DNA of 64,000 nucleotides from Bemisia tabaci (GCF_918797505.1 NC_092793.1:77869912-77933911); one strand, 5' to 3'; positions 20,391 through 31,965 are shown, numbered from the stretch's first letter. Notes: generated by a model from the sequence alone, not told the origin. Translations and numbers: made by a program.

Positions 20391-22790
20391 TTATCACAAT
20401 TAAGTCATGGACAGGTCATAAATCAATTAAGGACTTATTCAGGAGGCAGGACTTTTGGGCGAGGAATGCGTCTTCACGACGAGTGGAAAACAGCTCAAAA
20501 ATAGATATTAGGGATTTTTTTTATTGAAATCTGTGAAAGTGGCAACTGGCAACACCGAACGACATATGGATGATAAAATTTTGATCAAATCGGCCTATTT
20601 ATAATCGATCTTTTTTAAGCTAGGGGCAACTTCTTTGCATTATGTTGCATTATCAAGATGTAACGAACGTCTTACGTTGCATCATCAAGATGTAAATCAA
20701 GACATGGTGTAAGGCCTTGTCTACACGAGCGTAGATTGGGCGAATTAGTTCCATGAATTCAGGTTTCGCGGAAAAAGTTATTAGTAAGTATTTTCAAGTA
20801 TTTCAAGCTCCGGGAACAAGTTCACCCAAAGCTCCTCGAATCGCGCTCTTATCCTATTGCACCCGTGTGGTTTGGGCCGCAAAGCAGTCAAGGAGCCCAC
20901 ACCCTAGTATATCATATGACTGCATACGCGTATAATATAGGATCATGATAGTAACGCGTAACGTTTAACGCCTGAGTTGCGAAGCGGTCAGATGTAAGGT
21001 GTCTAAGCGATCTTAAATAATTTTTTTTTTTTTTTCACCCATTGATGGTGGGACTAAATTTCTGCGGAACGTCTTGGTTTTGTTCATTTTTCGGAAAGTA
21101 TCTCTGTTAGAATCGCGTTACAAATCTGTGCGACAGGAGCGTCCAAATACTTGACCGAAATAGAACTCACGCTCGAGGAAAACACAAATTGCACCCGTAC
21201 CCTATCGCGAAAGCCATAGGAAGATCCCATATGTATTTCGCCCGCAAAATCGAGCGTATGCAACCCGGCCCACTCCGGAGTTCAAATAGTCGCATGTTGG
21301 GTTCGAACCCAACTTCGAATATTCTGCCATTGTTTTATGCTTCGCGCATCATTCAAATTCCGAGTTTATCTTTCGGAAAAGCATCTCAGTCGGTTTATAT
21401 GGCTTTATTTTCTTTGTAATGTTTTTTTTTCCTGTTAATTTTTTGCTGAATTGAATTTCCTCCAACTTTCTCGATACCTCTATCAGGCTGACATTGACAG
21501 AAATCACCGAGGGTTAGGCCTCAGAGAGTCAGACCCTTAGTTGCTACAAATAAAAACAAAACCTTGGCTTAAACATTAATCCCTTCAGGATCTCAATTTC
21601 CAAGTAATGCAAGAAAAATTTCTCAGTGAACATTAAAAACTAAATATGCTCTGCGATGGACTGGGTTTCTCTACCGCGGAGAAAGGTGATGGAATAGCGG
21701 ATATTACGAGTTGCAAGTATTCAAGGCTCTCTAATGTTTGAACTGGTCATCATCTCTTCCCTTTGCTCTGTTTAATAAAGTGTTTAAGAAGTCAAGGTTT
21801 GCACTGGATACCTAAACCCGCTAGAAACAAGCACCAACATGAATGTCTCTTTCCCGTACACACGCGTGTGACATAAGGCTGGATCGTAGATGTGATGAAA
21901 GGAATTGACCCTGCCTGAAGATTAGTCACCCCTGAACGAGTCTCGAATGAATCAGAGCTCAAGTTAAGACATGCCACCGCACAGTGATCCATAATCAACT
22001 CCGGGATGCCAGTGAATCAATAGAGAGCAAAAATTACTATTCTCTCTGACTTTTGAATGAAAACCAAGCGCCTACTAAGAATTCTTTAGTAAATTTGTGT
22101 ATGTATGAAGCCAGAATTACCTAAGAAAATCTCGAATTTTCAGGAACAAATGTGTGAGTGTGCTCGCAATAGCGTGTATTCGTCACAGGTTCATCAGGCG
22201 AGCGATCTCGTTGATTATTCTTTTCGCTCAGATTACTCATCTTATATATGGTGAGTGAATAAAAATAAGCGGAACTTGGGACTTTCTTGTGGGAGGCTGA
22301 AGGGCACTTCACGGTGCGCGTCTGGAGAGCACTAAAAGATACCCCACCAAGGTGGATCTGCAGGACTTCCCCATTTTTGAAGGAGGATCGAGGGGTTGTA
22401 TGTATAGTTCTAAAGAGGGACCGGGAGGGTACCCCCAGAAATTTCAATCAATTTGGAAATCAAATCGCCTCAGATTAATAGAAATTATCTGCTATCTTTA
22501 GTTTATAATTATCCATCTCTAACCCATCTGGTGCACCTGCATCATTTGTTTTTTACACCACTAGCACAGACGACCGCATCCACAATTCTGAGTCGGGTCG
22601 AAAAGTGGATGGATACATACGTTGGCCAAAATTCATCGAACAATCAACCAAGTTTAGTTCTTTACTTCAGCAAAGCGTTTTTCTAATTCGGGCTGCGACC
22701 CTGCGGAACTGGTCGAAAAAGTTGACCAAATCGACTCGCGGAAATTCGCCTAGACACACAGTCCCAAGAAACGCGGCAGAGATACAATTA
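20391..22790. other. No gene recognised
   Basis: A long AT-rich stretch. A B-box-like ttgggttcgaacccaac at about 21297-21313 has no tRNA cloverleaf around it. An 11-13 bp repeat (gcatcatcaagatgtaa) occurs twice near 20650-20690. Open frames are short and overlapping. Confidence 0.4.
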
Positions 22791-22905
22791 GACCGCGTTA
22801 AGCAGAAAGGAACCAAGCTACATCAGTGACATGCCAAATTTACCTGGAAAGTTAATGCATCAGACGAAAAAAAGGTTGTACGGATTTTCGTGCAATCAGT
22901 TGAAT
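22791..22905. repeat. ACCGCGTTAAGCAGAAAGG MITE, partial copy
   Basis: The left end gaccgcgttaagcagaaagg with aaccaagctacatcag matches the complete copy at 53620-53880. The rest is diverged or lost. Confidence 0.6.
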
Positions 22906-23289
22906 TTTTTGATGACGTAGGTCGCACGCGAATTCATCAGATTCTCTCGGAAATGGTGTAGTATACTGAAAAGTTGCATTCTACATAAAATGTTGAAATT
23001 AGATCAGCGTTGATTTAAGCAAAAAATCGGACTGATGTGGTTTGTTCATACTTCTGCTAAACGCGGTCAATTTGCTGAACGAAAATTGTACCGCCACGTC
23101 ACGCGTACACAATCCTCAGATGCAACAGCCCTTTCATTCTCCATGGGGTAGAGGGGGGGGGGGGGGTGGTCCAAATTTTTTTCGCAGTCGACCCACCGTG
23201 AGGAGAAGGTCGCGCTCACATCCCTGTTCCAGAGTCACAGTTGAGAGCCAAAGATATTCGGTGATTCGGCGCGAAAAAAGCGAGGATTT

Positions 23290-23826
23290 CATTCGGCGGC
23301 CCTGCCGTTTGATGGATGAGCGGCAGGGGGGTGGGGGGAGGGCCCCGGCCCCGGAGGGCGGGGGGAGTGAGCCCGCGGGTGCGCGCCACTGCGCATGCGT
23401 GGCCCTTGAGACATAACATCTGGTTTAAATATGTCCCGGCGAGAGGGTCTAGTGTGTGAACTGCGGTCTGGGAAGCCACTTGGGCGAATCGCAGCCGAGC
23501 GACGCCGCTCCGGGCTCCGGCGGCCGCTAGCCCAGATTTTCCCTCTAGTGCTCGTCATAGTTCCTGGCGCTCGGCTCTCTCATTTCCAGTTCGGGAGCCG
23601 GGAGTCGTTCACGTCGCGGGATGTGTCGCCGCAGCCGGCCGGCCGCTATTTATGAACCGCGCCTTGTGCAAGTTGTTAATTAATTTTAGACGCGGCTTTT
23701 CGTCCCGATTCGTAATCGCGGGTTTTTTGTGGTGAAAGATTCGCCTCGTGCCTCCGCTCTTACGCGCGGACTCGTGTCGCTTCGGTATGTGCCCCCCCAA
23801 GAAGTGATTTTCCCGCCCAAAAGCAG
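23290..23826 (+). promoter_or_regulatory. CpG-rich promoter and putative non-coding first exon
   Basis: This is the strongest CpG-dense patch in the window. It holds a perfect NRF-1/Ewg-type site, tgcgcatgcgt, at 23390-23400, and GC boxes (ggagggcgggggg). The patch ends at a strong splice donor, cag|gtgagc, with the junction after 23826. A 74-codon frame starting at 23431 (MSRREGLVCELRSG...) lies inside but stops at 23655, before the donor. It would be an upstream ORF if transcribed. The transcription start is not resolved. I infer that this is the promoter and 5' UTR exon of the gene continuing at 28900. Confidence 0.45.
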
Positions 23827-23871
23827 GTGAGCTACTTTCGTCAAAATACTTTTTTTTTATGATTTCTCCCG

Positions 23872-24099
23872 CACCGGAAAAAAAACACATTGGATTAGAG
23901 TCCAGACTCTTGGAAACATTGACAAGAAAAAATGCTCTTGATTCAATCGGATTTTTGCCTGAATCAAAACGAAATCCGCTTAAATTAAGAGGCTTGGTTC
24001 TTGATTTAAGCTAGATTCTGATTGAATCAAGAGTACTTTTTTTTCGTCGATGTTTTTAAGAGTCTGGACTCTAGATCCAATGTGTTTTTTTTTCCAGTG
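23872..24099. repeat. CACTGGAAAAAAACAC MITE, copy 2
   Basis: A 228-bp element with inverted arms: caccggaaaaaaaacacatt at the left and ttttttttccagtg at the right, sharing tagagtccagactcttg. It lies 45 bp downstream of the proposed first-exon donor. Confidence 0.8.
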
Positions 24100-24103
24100 T
24101 GGG

Positions 24104-24445
24104 TGTCTTTTCCACGTTCGGTCTACGATATCATGCATGCCGCCTATATTGAATCTCTCAGCTCAGAAACGACTCAACTGGGGTTTTTATGATGTTCATT
24201 TTTTTGCGTAGAAATACTCCTTTTCTGGCTGCTACGCAGTTCTTATCGTCTCTATACTTTTTTATAATTTCTCCTGGGTTTTTTCTCCATGTTCGGTCTG
24301 CGATATCATGCATACCGCCCATATTGAATCGCTCAGCTCAAAAACGACTCAACTCGGGTTTTTATATGATGTTCTTTTTTCTGCGTGGAATCACTCCGTC
24401 TCTGGCTGTAACGCAGTTTTCATCGTCTCCTGAAAGAATTTATTT
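24104..24445. repeat. Two-copy tandem, period about 175 bp
   Basis: The phrase gttcggtctacgatatcatg at 24116 recurs at 24291 (gttcggtctgcgatatcatg), with conserved followers cagctca, acgactcaact and gggttttta. The open frame across it (24189-24488) is not a gene. Confidence 0.8.
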
Positions 24446-24777
24446 TTCCGAGGTGGGTCGTATTCGAACTGAGAGATTCAATTTCTAAATACGCATCGTC
24501 AAACTTTTCTTCGAGGGTCACCATAATAAACCGTACTTGTTGCGCTCTGAGGAAAGCCCAGTAATGATGTGCATGATCTTACAGTGAACTCGAACAACCG
24601 CACGCCGAATTTGTCTCGCTCAATCATAGTAGATTTTTCAATTCCTTCTCAGGAAACTTGTAAAAGCGTGTCCCTTTCGAAACGCAACTTAAGCATTTTT
24701 GGAGTCGATTTCCTATGTATTGAGCATTGAAACAACCTAATTTAAATGGACTATTTTTAGTTAGATTTTTACCAAAC

Positions 24778-24846
24778 ATATTTATACTAAAAGGAACTAT
24801 GTGCACAGGGATTGCGTGTAACATAGTTCCTTTTAGCATAAATATA
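24778..24846. ncRNA. Short imperfect hairpin, possible small-RNA precursor
   Basis: A stem of about 25 bp (ctaaaaggaactatgt paired with acatagttccttttag, extended by atatttata/cataaatat) closes an 18-base loop. The shape is compatible with a pre-miRNA, but equally with a small foldback repeat. No expression evidence is available. Confidence 0.25.
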
Positions 24847-24929
24847 TCAAATTTCAAAATAGTACGCCCTGCTCTATTCGTGGCACTAACGGATGAATAC
24901 TTTACTCACGTTGTTTTTTACTCGTTCAA

Positions 24930-25140
24930 CCCAATTCGCCTTCAATATCTCGATAGGCAATGTGAGCGGCTCGGTAGCAGTAATAGTTGCTCATCGCATT
25001 TCGGCCACGTTCACTCGGTACGTTCACAACCGTAGCGGTTTAATACTTCTCTCCCATTGTTTCTCACTCGCTAAGATCATCAGTTCGCCTCCAATATCTC
25101 GTTAGGCAATGTAAGCGACTTGGGAACAGTAATAGTCGCT
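24930..25140. repeat. Two copies of the dispersed 70-bp core
   Basis: attcgccttcaatatctcga followed by ggcaatgtgagcggct and taatagttgctc, then a second unit from about 25083 (ttcgcctccaatatctcgtt, ggcaatgtaagcgactt). It is related to 38.3 kb and to the satellite at 57.7 kb. Confidence 0.6.
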
Positions 25141-25391
25141 TGCAGCAGTTCTGTCATATTTTTCTTTGGTATCGAGCATAGCATCAGCGCAATAATGTCA
25201 CCGTCTTCTTACAATATTAATCACCTATTCCGATGAAATTACCTTCGATAATTTGTTCAGATGATATAAGAGGCAGGGAATAAAAATTGCCTAGAACGAG
25301 TTCTTTAGAGAATCTTCTGCGGGCACCAGCAGATTCTTAGCAGGCGATCGCCACCTAGCTAGCTTCCTCAGCCGGTCCGCCCCTGCATGCG

Positions 25392-25490
25392 GCCGTGCCA
25401 AAGAGGAACACCGTATGTGCCATCAGGCGTTGCCATATTTCCTTCGATAAAAAATAGATTTACCAGGTGAATTGTGAATATTTTTAGGTC
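25392..25490. repeat. CCGTGCTAAGGAAG family MITE, left part only
   Basis: ggccgtgccaaagaggaaca followed by ccgtatgtgccatcaggcg and ttgccatatttcc matches the variant at 35561. No right terminus is seen. Confidence 0.55.
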
Positions 25491-28183
25491 ACTCTTGCAG
25501 ACTCTAATGTGGCTTCAGTGTCAGTCTCACGAGGTACCAGTCATCCGCCACTCCACTGATTGAGATAGTTCTGATCGATGTCAATTAATTAAAGAAAATA
25601 ACAATAATACCAGAGCCTATATTACTGCGTTGCCATATCAGTCAACTTTAAAGTAGGTAGCAGTATCTCTCCTCAACTTCTACAGCTTTTCGATGCTCTT
25701 AAAATTAAAGCGGCACGGTTTTTCATGAACCACGTGTACCCGCGTAAGGTTGCGATGCTGAACGTATACCATATTTCGACCTCTGACAGTCACAATACTT
25801 CGCTAAATAGTTGACCTAAACGCTAAATTTAGTGAGCTAAAAAGTAGATTTTAGGCTCGACCAGCGGTAGAAAGTGCTCTTCGTAAAATTGTAAGCCGGC
25901 AAAGATTGTCTGGATCGGAAATCGGAGGAAAACGAGGTGAGAATAGGTCATGTAACTCTTGTATGCGATGAAAAGTTGTCGCGAAGGAAGTCGTCGGATG
26001 ATCCGAGGTAGCGTGAATACCTCGATTAGTCTGAACTGCCCTTAATGTAGGTCCGTGAAGCTGAAGCTACGGCTGGAACGCTTTCAAGGCGCGTCGCCGT
26101 GGAAGGGATGAAAAGCCGAGAGAGTGTTTTTCAAAGATAAGTCCCGATTTCCCTCCCTCACCACCGCCACCCATTCCCCCTCACCCCTCCCTCTCTCATC
26201 GCTAGGGTTGAACTCGATATGGTATATGATGAGGATTTTTCAGCAATTAAAGTGTTCAACCTCTACGTTTCGCTTCTATTGCCAATAAAATTTGATTTTA
26301 CCCAATTAAGCGTACATAATCAAGGATTTTGTCGGGCGGTTCTAAGCCTCGTGTACTTAGATCCTAACCTCATGAGCATCATATTAATTTTTACCTAATC
26401 TTGAGGAAATGTATAATTTCCTCGAAACAGGAGGAGGAAAGCACTAACAACCTAAAGTGTGGAATGCAAGAATCTAAAAGTCAGTCACTCGCAGACGAGT
26501 AATGCTCTGAATCTTACGTAAATGTTCAGATTATACACAAATGTTTGGTTCGTTCGTGTGATAAAAAGGCTGATAAGAGATTAGTGGTATCATTCGGTTA
26601 ATACCTCAGCAGGGGCACATTTTAGTCGGGGTTCAAAGGCTACGATACGCCTTTCTTTGATCATAGCAATGTGTGTATTTTACAGTGATTTTTGTCGTAT
26701 CTCAAGTTATCGATGCTCCCTTTTGTTTTACTCCATAGGATTGGATTGTTACTTATACTTCTCAGGCAACTTCTTCTTTCTGTTATTGCGGAGGTTTATT
26801 TAATTTTCCCACTAAAACCAATGTGAACCACGCTAGGCATATCGATTGTGAAGTAGCATCACACAGAAGCTGGCACGAGGTACACTGGTACAGGTACACG
26901 TGGAATTAGCGCCAAGATCCTTGGTATTCAAATTCCATTTTAGGGTAACTTCCCGACTTTTTGGGGTAAAATATTTTAATGATAGGTAGACAAAAGACGC
27001 ACTTTACAGCTCATTGATGCAGCTAACTTAAAACCGTCAAAAATGTCGTTTTATGGAAGTTCGGTAGTTTCACCATCGATATTTGATTCGAAGAATGCGA
27101 CAATATTATTCAAGAGATTGATTAATGAACACGCCGCCAATATTGCTCAATAAAAGCTCTGTGTTCTGAAGAAGTTTTTTTGGAAGTAACGTATGTGTCT
27201 CAGGGAAAGTAGAATCGGATTAAACCCTTGTATTAAGACTGAACAAGCTAAGAACCTAAGACCTGAGACGGCCCAGAAAGGGCTGTCACTCATGCCGCAA
27301 TTTTATTTTCGGCAACATTGATCTTTCACACTTATTAATTTCTGCAAGTCAGCTTTCGACTTGGCTTAATCGATGCCTCGCGAAAGTTTTTTTCCTCTCG
27401 CTTCTCTCTCGTGATCCTATTTTCCCCAAGACACCCCCTCCCGCCCCTAGTCACCCCCTTCAACCTTTTCCAACTTGGTCGCTGAAGGCGTTCTTCTTGG
27501 CTGACTCGAGCGAGTTTTCCGCGAGTTAGTCTCAAAGAGAGAAAGTTCCTATGTGCAAGAGCTTTCACTTCTCGTGCCCTCGATTCGCAACCCCCTGCAG
27601 CTCCGAGTGCCATACCACCCGCGCCGGAAATTCTGCGTTGATTTTGCAAGAGCTTTTAGCTCGCCTTAACAAAGCTTCTCACAAGTGTAGAACACTTTGC
27701 GCTCCGGCGGTGGGGCTCTCTATACCCGCGTTTATGCGATACTCGAAACTTAAATTTCAAGAACAGGCATGTTCTACTCGACGGAAACCTATATTTCATA
27801 GTGTTGAAACACGTATTCGAGGAATCCAAGGCCACACTACCTGGAAGCCGGTTCGTTGTACAGCTTGAATAATGCAGAATCCGTCCGCCACCAATGACGT
27901 GGGTGAAACCAATCAATCGAACAAGCAAATCATTCTGTAGTCCACACGTCACGAGCAGCAGTGCATCGACCCAAGTTGCATTCTTCAACGGAAAAATTTA
28001 TGCAATTCATCACAATTTTATATCCGATAATATTGCGATAACTCGACGTCGATAAAATCGCGATACCTTTCTTCGATCGAATCGCAATTTATCGCGATTG
28101 CTGCTATTCACGGCGCCCCCCCACGCTCCCTCTCCTTTTCCTACATTTTTTTCAAAACACATGCCATTGACTTTTCAAAACAT
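25491..28183. other. No gene recognised
   Basis: Long intronic-type sequence. A patch rich in atcgcgat-like words at 28020-28110 resembles the interior of the element at 30465-31267. GC-rich low-complexity patches lie at 26150-26200 and 27400-27620. Confidence 0.4.
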
Positions 28184-28667
28184 ATCTACGGTTAAACTAC
28201 CAGACCATACGTATCTCGTTTGCGGTGTTTAAAAATCTCTGCTCCAATTTTATTTTAGTAAAGGAAAACAAACCAATATCATTCCTTGAAGTTTTCATCG
28301 AGTTTTCTTCATTCACAGAGGAAAAATCACAGAAGTTTTCAAGAATTGACGTTGAGTAGTTTTTCATATAAAAAAGAAAGTATACACTGGAAAAAAACAC
28401 ATTGGATCTAGAGTCCAGACACTTAAAAACATCGACAAGAAGAAGTAGTCTTGATTCAATTAGAATCTAGCTTAAATCAAGAACCAAGCCTCTTAATTTA
28501 AGCGGATTTCGTTTTGATTCAAGCAAAAATCCGATTGAATCAAGAGTATTTTTTCTTGTCAATGTTTTCAAAAGTCTGGACTCTAGATCCAATGTGTTTT
28601 TCTTTCCAGTGTATAACAGGAAGTCTGTCTGAATTGAGATACGTGGTCTGGTAGTTTTACCGTCAAT
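28184..28667. repeat. 256-bp CGACGG...CCGTCG MITE family, interrupted copy
   Basis: Outer ends ctacggttaaactaccagac and the inverted gtctggtagttttaccgtc enclose the family interior (minus-strand sense). The total is 484 bp. Subtracting the 227-bp nested element at 28385-28611 gives 257 bp, the length of the intact copy at 55998-56253. Confidence 0.75.
28385..28611. repeat. CACTGGAAAAAAACAC MITE, copy 3 (nested)
   Basis: A 227-bp element with termini cactggaaaaaaacacattg and tttttctttccagtg. It is flanked on both sides by tata. Comparison with the uninterrupted family sequence (cctgtcatacttc) favours tata as a target duplication. Confidence 0.85.
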
Positions 28668-28899
28668 ATTTGCAAAAGTGAACATTAATCGCGTTGAAAT
28701 CTTAGGAAAGTGGGTGCCAGGTAACGGCGTGTGATATGACAGGTGTATAAATGGAAAAACTTCACTTCTTAAAAACATGCGTTCAAAATATGCTTTGGTT
28801 GAAGAGGAAAAATACCCTGTGAATCATGCATTACTCCAACATGACTATTAAGACTAACTTGATTTCTTAGTGTTCTCATTTTCCTTTCATTTGTTGCAG

Positions 28900-28977
28900 G
28901 ATATCGATCCTAGGATTTTATGACATTAACGCCCAGAAAAACGTTGGAACAGAATAAATAATCTTCCGTCCTATAAG
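28900..28977 (+). other. Predicted internal exon, 5' UTR (78 nt)
   Basis: The acceptor has a good pyrimidine tract (ttcctttcatttgttgcag, AG at 28898-28899). The donor is a near-consensus aag|gtgagt with GT at 28978. All three frames contain a stop within the 78 bases (TGA, TAA and TAG), so the exon cannot be internal coding sequence and is best read as 5' UTR. It lies 5.1 kb downstream of the CpG-rich first exon on the same strand. Two repeat elements flank it closely (28184-28667 and 29019-29122). Confidence 0.6.
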
Positions 28978-29018
28978 GTGAGTGTCTAGCTTTTTCCCTT
29001 CCTAATCAAAATTCAAAT

Positions 29019-29122
29019 TGACTACATTTTGCAATTAGGAACTACAATTTCTGGCTCACTTATAAAAACACATATACGTCTCTGGGCCAGAAATTTTAGC
29101 TCCGAATTGCAAAATGTAGTCC
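29019..29122. repeat. 140-bp TIR element (GGACTGCATTTTGC family), short copy
   Basis: tgactacattttgcaattag at the left and the inverted aattgcaaaatgtagtcc at the right. The interior is shortened to about 60 bp. It lies 42 bases downstream of the exon at 28900-28977. Confidence 0.75.
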
Positions 29123-29423
29123 GAATAGAAGAAGTTACAAAGTTTAAGAAACGCAGATCCGTCTGTTATGTGCTCAGGGTTTAAAATTTTCCCAGAATTT
29201 ATCTGACCATGAACATCAAATAAGAGAAACTGTTAAAAATCTGAAAGTTTTTCCCGCACATTTATTATTCGCCGTTGAAATGACGAAATTATTAACACAT
29301 GCACGTCGTAAAACCTAAAAAGAGTTGAAGAATCGTAAGGCTCCGGCTCTGATTGGACCCTTATAAAGGTAATTGAGAACTGAGCTCTAGAAAGTCACCG
29401 CCCGCTATCCCTACCTTCACAAA

Positions 29424-29598
29424 CAGTGGCGAGGCGCGAATGATCGATTAACCATATTTCCCAATTTGAAACTATGGTAAAGAATCGACTATTAAGGCGT
29501 TCCTTATTATTATCCAGGCGTTCATCCTGTTAATCGATCCTTTTCCGTAGGTTAAAGTGGCAGATCAATCGATATATCGCAAAGCACACCACGCCACT
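29424..29598. repeat. AGTGGCG TIR element, copy 1
   Basis: The ends agtggcgaggcgcgaatgat and the inverted cacaccacgccact enclose tcgattaa/ttaatcgatc inverted words. The second copy is at 37042-37202, sharing aatcgatccttttcc and cagatcaatcgatatatc. Confidence 0.75.
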
Positions 29599-29912
29599 AT
29601 TCATAAGGCGAAAAAATTTGACTCCTTTTGGTGCCCTTAGGTGTGTTACCTATCACCGATTTTTCCCGGTCGATTCGCAAGAATCGTGCTCCTCTGAAAA
29701 AACATCTGAAATGACATAGCTGTCAACAGTTTAGAGACTGGGGTGTAAGATATCATCACCCAACTTGGCTGAAACAAATTGAAGAGGATAAAATTGAAAA
29801 ATGAATCGAAAATGAATAATTACGAGTGAGAATCGCAGGAGGAAGGTAGGGTTTGAGCTTGTAGTCGGTGTAAGGCTGGAAGGGCTGAAATGAGGATGGG
29901 GAAGTGGAGGCG

Positions 29913-30153
29913 CGCCACACACTGGATCGAGTCAAGGGAAAGGTCGGACAAAATTTGGAAACTTTAAACGCTCATAACTCCGTTTATACAAAACTTTGAG
30001 GTTCTAAAAGTGGTATCATTAGTTCCCTCGTGAAATTTGCGTCTAGAATCGCCCCTTCAAATTTAGAATGTGACGAAATTAACTTAAAAATTCGCAGTTT
30101 TAGTCAAGAATTCCATGTCCGACTTCTCCGATCGACTCGATCCACTGTGCGCC
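29913..30153. repeat. GGATCGAGTC TIR element, copy 1
   Basis: The left end cactggatcgagtcaaggg with aggtcgga and the right end tccgacttctccgatcgact with cgatccactgtgc are inverted. The interior aactttaaacgctcataact is shared with the copy at 45000-45242. Confidence 0.8.
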
Positions 30154-30464
30154 GTTTCGTCTTTATTATTTTAGGAATGAAGCTGAAATCCTTTCGGTTT
30201 GGGTGTGGCTTTTACAGCTGCAGCTCGGAGGAACCTCGTGGCGCCCGCTTTTATTATGATTAAAAAGCTGAATTTCTTCTATCGGGTGGGTCGATCCAGG
30301 AGCTCCCCTTCTCGCGGCGCGCGGAAATATATCTGGGTGACATAAACGTTTTTCACTATTTTTAAATAATTAATACCTTGACGGCGGGGCTCGGCTCGGC
30401 GCGGAACGCTTGCTCCTCGCCGCATTTATTCGGCGGCGAATCCCAATCCCAGATCCGGAGCCTA

Positions 30465-31267
30465 TACAGGGTGGTCCACAAGTCCCGCACAACCAGTACC
30501 CACACTGAAAAGAAAATCTCGGTGTATTTACTAAGAAAAGGGTAAAATTACCAAGAATTCAGGGTTCTATTTGATCCCAGTTTTTTCTTGGTAAAATTAC
30601 CATTTATGGGATTGGTAATTTTACCGAGAAATCTCGGTAAAATTATTGAATTTCTCGGTAATTTTACTGGACCCCGGTAAAAACGCCAATATTTTTTATC
30701 GACTGTGGTAAAATTACCGAGATAAAATGGCAAAGTTACTGGGAATTGATTACCAATAAAAGTGGTATTCTTACCTGAGAAAAACAGTAAAAATACCGGT
30801 TTTTAGGTAAGCTTACCAGTCTGTCTTGGTAAAATTACCAATAATTGGTAAACAAAGTAAGATGGTAAAGGTACCAACGGACCTTGGTAAAAACGCCGAG
30901 AATTTTTTTTCAGTGAAGTTGCAGTGATCGCGATGAGTCGCGATTTGATCGGAGAATGTAAAGCGATTTTGTCGACGTCGATTTATTACAATATAAGCGA
31001 ATGAGAACTTGTACATCACATACATTCTCAATTAAATCACGATTTTATCGACAGCGATTTATCGCAATACTATCGAACAAAAAATCTGAATAAATTTGGA
31101 TGAAATTTCGACTTTATCGAACGCGATTTTATAGAGTTCAAATCGCGACATGGACGAGGATAATCGCTCAGATGTCGATCCTAGCGAATTTATCGTCAAA
31201 AAATCGTAACTTAATATAAAAATACCGCGATTTTTTCCGTTGATAAATGCTACTAGGACACCCTGTA
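30465..31267. mobile_element. TACAGGGTG...CACCCTGTA element with nested insertion
   Basis: The termini tacagggtggtcc and the inverted ggacaccctgta bound about 800 bp. A 413-bp element (30503-30915) is inserted near the left end, leaving about 390 bp of host element. The remainder is dominated by words such as tcgcgatttgatc, cgattttgtcgacgtcgatt and atcgcaatac. No transposase frame is present. The ends resemble those of several insect DNA transposons, but I cannot assign a superfamily. Confidence 0.55.
30503..30915. repeat. CACTGAAAA 413-bp element, copy 1
   Basis: The termini are cactgaaaagaaaatctcgg and the inverted ttttttttcagtg. The interior is built from repeats of ggtaaaattacc, itself a palindrome, and variants. 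It is near-identical to 43272-43681 over the full length. Confidence 0.85.
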
Positions 31268-31965
31268 ACTGTTGAAAAAATGAAGATAGATACTTAAAAT
31301 TTTGTGAGTGCTCCTGGGTCAAAGGAAACGAATTCTGGGAACGGCGGGACCTCTGGATCACCCTGTGGATGAAGGGTAATCTTTTTTTCCTCAGAACTCT
31401 TCTCCTGTTTCCGCGCCATTCTGAGTTTTCATCCCTAAACTTACAGATTGGGGGCAGAACTGTCAGATCTAACTGGGAGAACTAGTTTCTTAACTGAGAC
31501 TACATACTCTTAGCACTGTTTTCAAACCTTATTGCGATTTTGCGCGCGCGTATGTATCAAAAGATCAAATGTTTAATGAATCAGTTTCCCAGTTACCGGC
31601 GAACAAACACAAGAATCAATTTGAACGTCTGTTAACTCTAATTTTCCGACACCGGAAGTCTCACTCATATCAGTAGTCGATACCTTGATACTCAAAGCTA
31701 CAGAGAAGACCTTAGAAAAAGTTTTACAAAGGATTAATGATTTCTTCATAATCGAGCTTGACATGGACGATTCTAATGGCTGAGATATTATAAAGTTAAG
31801 CATTTACCGGTTCTTTTTCCCCTCAATTTTCTCATTGAACAGCTTCTATCTCATCAAAAATATCAATATAGTGGTATCAGCAGCTGCATCATTATTTTTT
31901 TTTTATTTTTTTTTTATTTATTTTTTTTTACGCTTTTCAAAATTTAGGGAGTTTAGATCAAATTA
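31268..31965. other. No gene recognised
   Basis: A T-rich low-complexity run lies at 31890-31930. A 76-codon minus-strand frame (31573-31803) has no recognised features. Confidence 0.4.

Noticed and set aside
21285..21320. tRNA-like B-box ttgggttcgaacccaac
   Set aside because: No A-box at proper spacing, no acceptor-stem pairing and no anticodon arm.
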